Shown piece by piece: positions 63,001-64,000 of a stretch of DNA of 64,000 nucleotides (positions are counted from its first letter, which is position 1; the number at the start of each line of letters is the position of its first letter). Below the pieces are notes generated by a model. It was given only the letters and a program-made list of their open reading frames with translations. It made no database searches and had not been told where the DNA came from. Position numbers and translations under genes: made by a program. The DNA lies in contig JAVGVS010000023.1 in the NCBI GenBank assembly GCA_032718565.1, positions 3,383,548 through 3,447,547 of the forward strand, in the 5' to 3' direction. The stretch comes from Distichodus sexfasciatus (lineage: Eukaryota; Chordata; Actinopteri; Characiformes; Distichodontidae).

Positions 63001-64000
63001 GAGTAAAGTGCAGATGAGTTTTTTCCCCTTCTTTTTGGAGCTTGCTTGGCTGTATCTCTAAGAATAAATGATTAACGTTTCATTTGCAGGGCTGCTTTAA
63101 TGCTGGTCTTCTGAAGGGGAGCGTGTATCTTTGTGTGATCTCCGTGAATTTTGCTGAATATTAAACATTAGCACGCTTCTGAGCTAAGAGACATTCGATT
63201 GATTTTTTTCTTTTTTGCCAGAGCAAAAATATGTCTCTTGCTGTGGACATGCATGGGTTGCATTCATTTAGCAAATGAAAGGCAGAAGTGTTTTTATGCT
63301 TTCCTGATGACTTTCTAATGAGTGAGTTGTGATACTCACTGGCTGGTTTGGCAGCAAGTCAGACAGTCTCAGGAAGGGCAATTTACTTCTGTGTCTGAGG
63401 ATGTAACACACTGTTTTAACTTGGTTTTACATTTGTTTTGGATGACTAGATCACAGATGGACAGTAGAGACACACTGTCATTCAGACTTGTTTTGCACTT
63501 CAGGGAATTGTTGCATATGCCATCTCTCCTGAAAGGTCAATAGGTCCAGTTACCTCTATATTGCTGGACAAGCAAAATCTTCCTAGAAAAGATACTTGTA
63601 AACCGCCCAGTTCTGATTTGAGTTCTCTAGTTTCCTTTTGACTGAATCTCCTGCCCAAATGGAAACATAGAAGCTGCTTTTGCTTTTAATCTAATGTCAT
63701 ACATCAATGTTCCACTTTTTGGAGCTTTGCCGTGACATTATCAAAAATATAGTGATGACATATTTTGTGGTTACATTCAGGCATATTAGAAGAAGTTAGG
63801 CAAAGATTTTGTGGTCAGATGCATCCCAAACCACCTCATCAATTTAAAATGATACAAAGCTGAATTTTAAAGTCAATACTGACCACAATGGCAAAATTTT
63901 GGTACAGTACTGTGTGCTCTTTAGTTCTACCATAGCATAAGTACAGCCATAAAAACATACTCAATACTTGCAGCCTTTTGTGATTTTTTTTTCACCAAAA
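63001..64000. other. Unique sequence to the end of the window
   Basis: No gene or repeat is recognised. A 73-codon plus-strand frame ends at 63543 with no domain. Confidence 0.4.

Overview
The window looks like non-coding nuclear DNA from a bony fish (teleost). Long CT/GA and CA/TG microsatellites, tRNA-headed SINEs, non-LTR retrotransposon tails, hAT-, Harbinger- and Tc1-like transposons and many non-autonomous inverted-repeat elements make up most of what can be recognised. Two SINE types and several transposon ends match families I know from teleosts, possibly an ostariophysan such as a catfish or characin. The lineage is an inference with low confidence.

I find no convincing host protein-coding exon chain, rRNA or genuine tRNA gene. 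The only recognisable protein homologies are dead transposon pieces: an RTE-type reverse-transcriptase C-terminus on the minus strand at 26.3-26.7 kb and the two ends of a Tc1-like transposase at 41.1-41.8 kb. The long open frames (for example at 68-742 and 49650-50507 on the plus strand) are low-complexity Ser/Leu/Phe strings from polypyrimidine DNA. The segment is probably intergenic or lies in a very large intron.

Layout: 0-2 kb, pyrimidine-rich simple sequence and a moderately CpG-rich stretch. 2-6 kb, a dense pile of DNA transposon fragments. 6-6.7 kb, a CpG-rich block. 8.5-13.9 kb, SINEs, a GC-rich inverted-repeat element, a Harbinger-like element and a locally duplicated sequence. 14.7-18.6 kb, purine/pyrimidine tracts with two unusual tandem arrays (a 45-bp unit repeated ten times, and a unit of about 155 bp repeated about four times). 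19-26.7 kb, old DNA transposons, a SINE nested inside a MITE with a clean target-site duplication, and the RTE fragment. 27-34.3 kb, mostly unique sequence with an inverted-repeat family, SINEs and a run of 40 G. 34-47.7 kb, unique DNA interleaved with nested transposons. 48-54 kb, a second large purine/pyrimidine region holding a third tandem array (about 165 bp, four copies). 54-64 kb, mostly unique sequence with two more SINEs, a CpG-rich block near 56 kb and candidate conserved non-coding elements.

There is no operon or pathway to describe. The useful content is the repeat structure, the order of nested insertions, and several unique, homeodomain-site-containing stretches that could be regulatory. 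Family names rest on motif recognition by eye. Elements marked family A, B, C and D are groupings made within this window.
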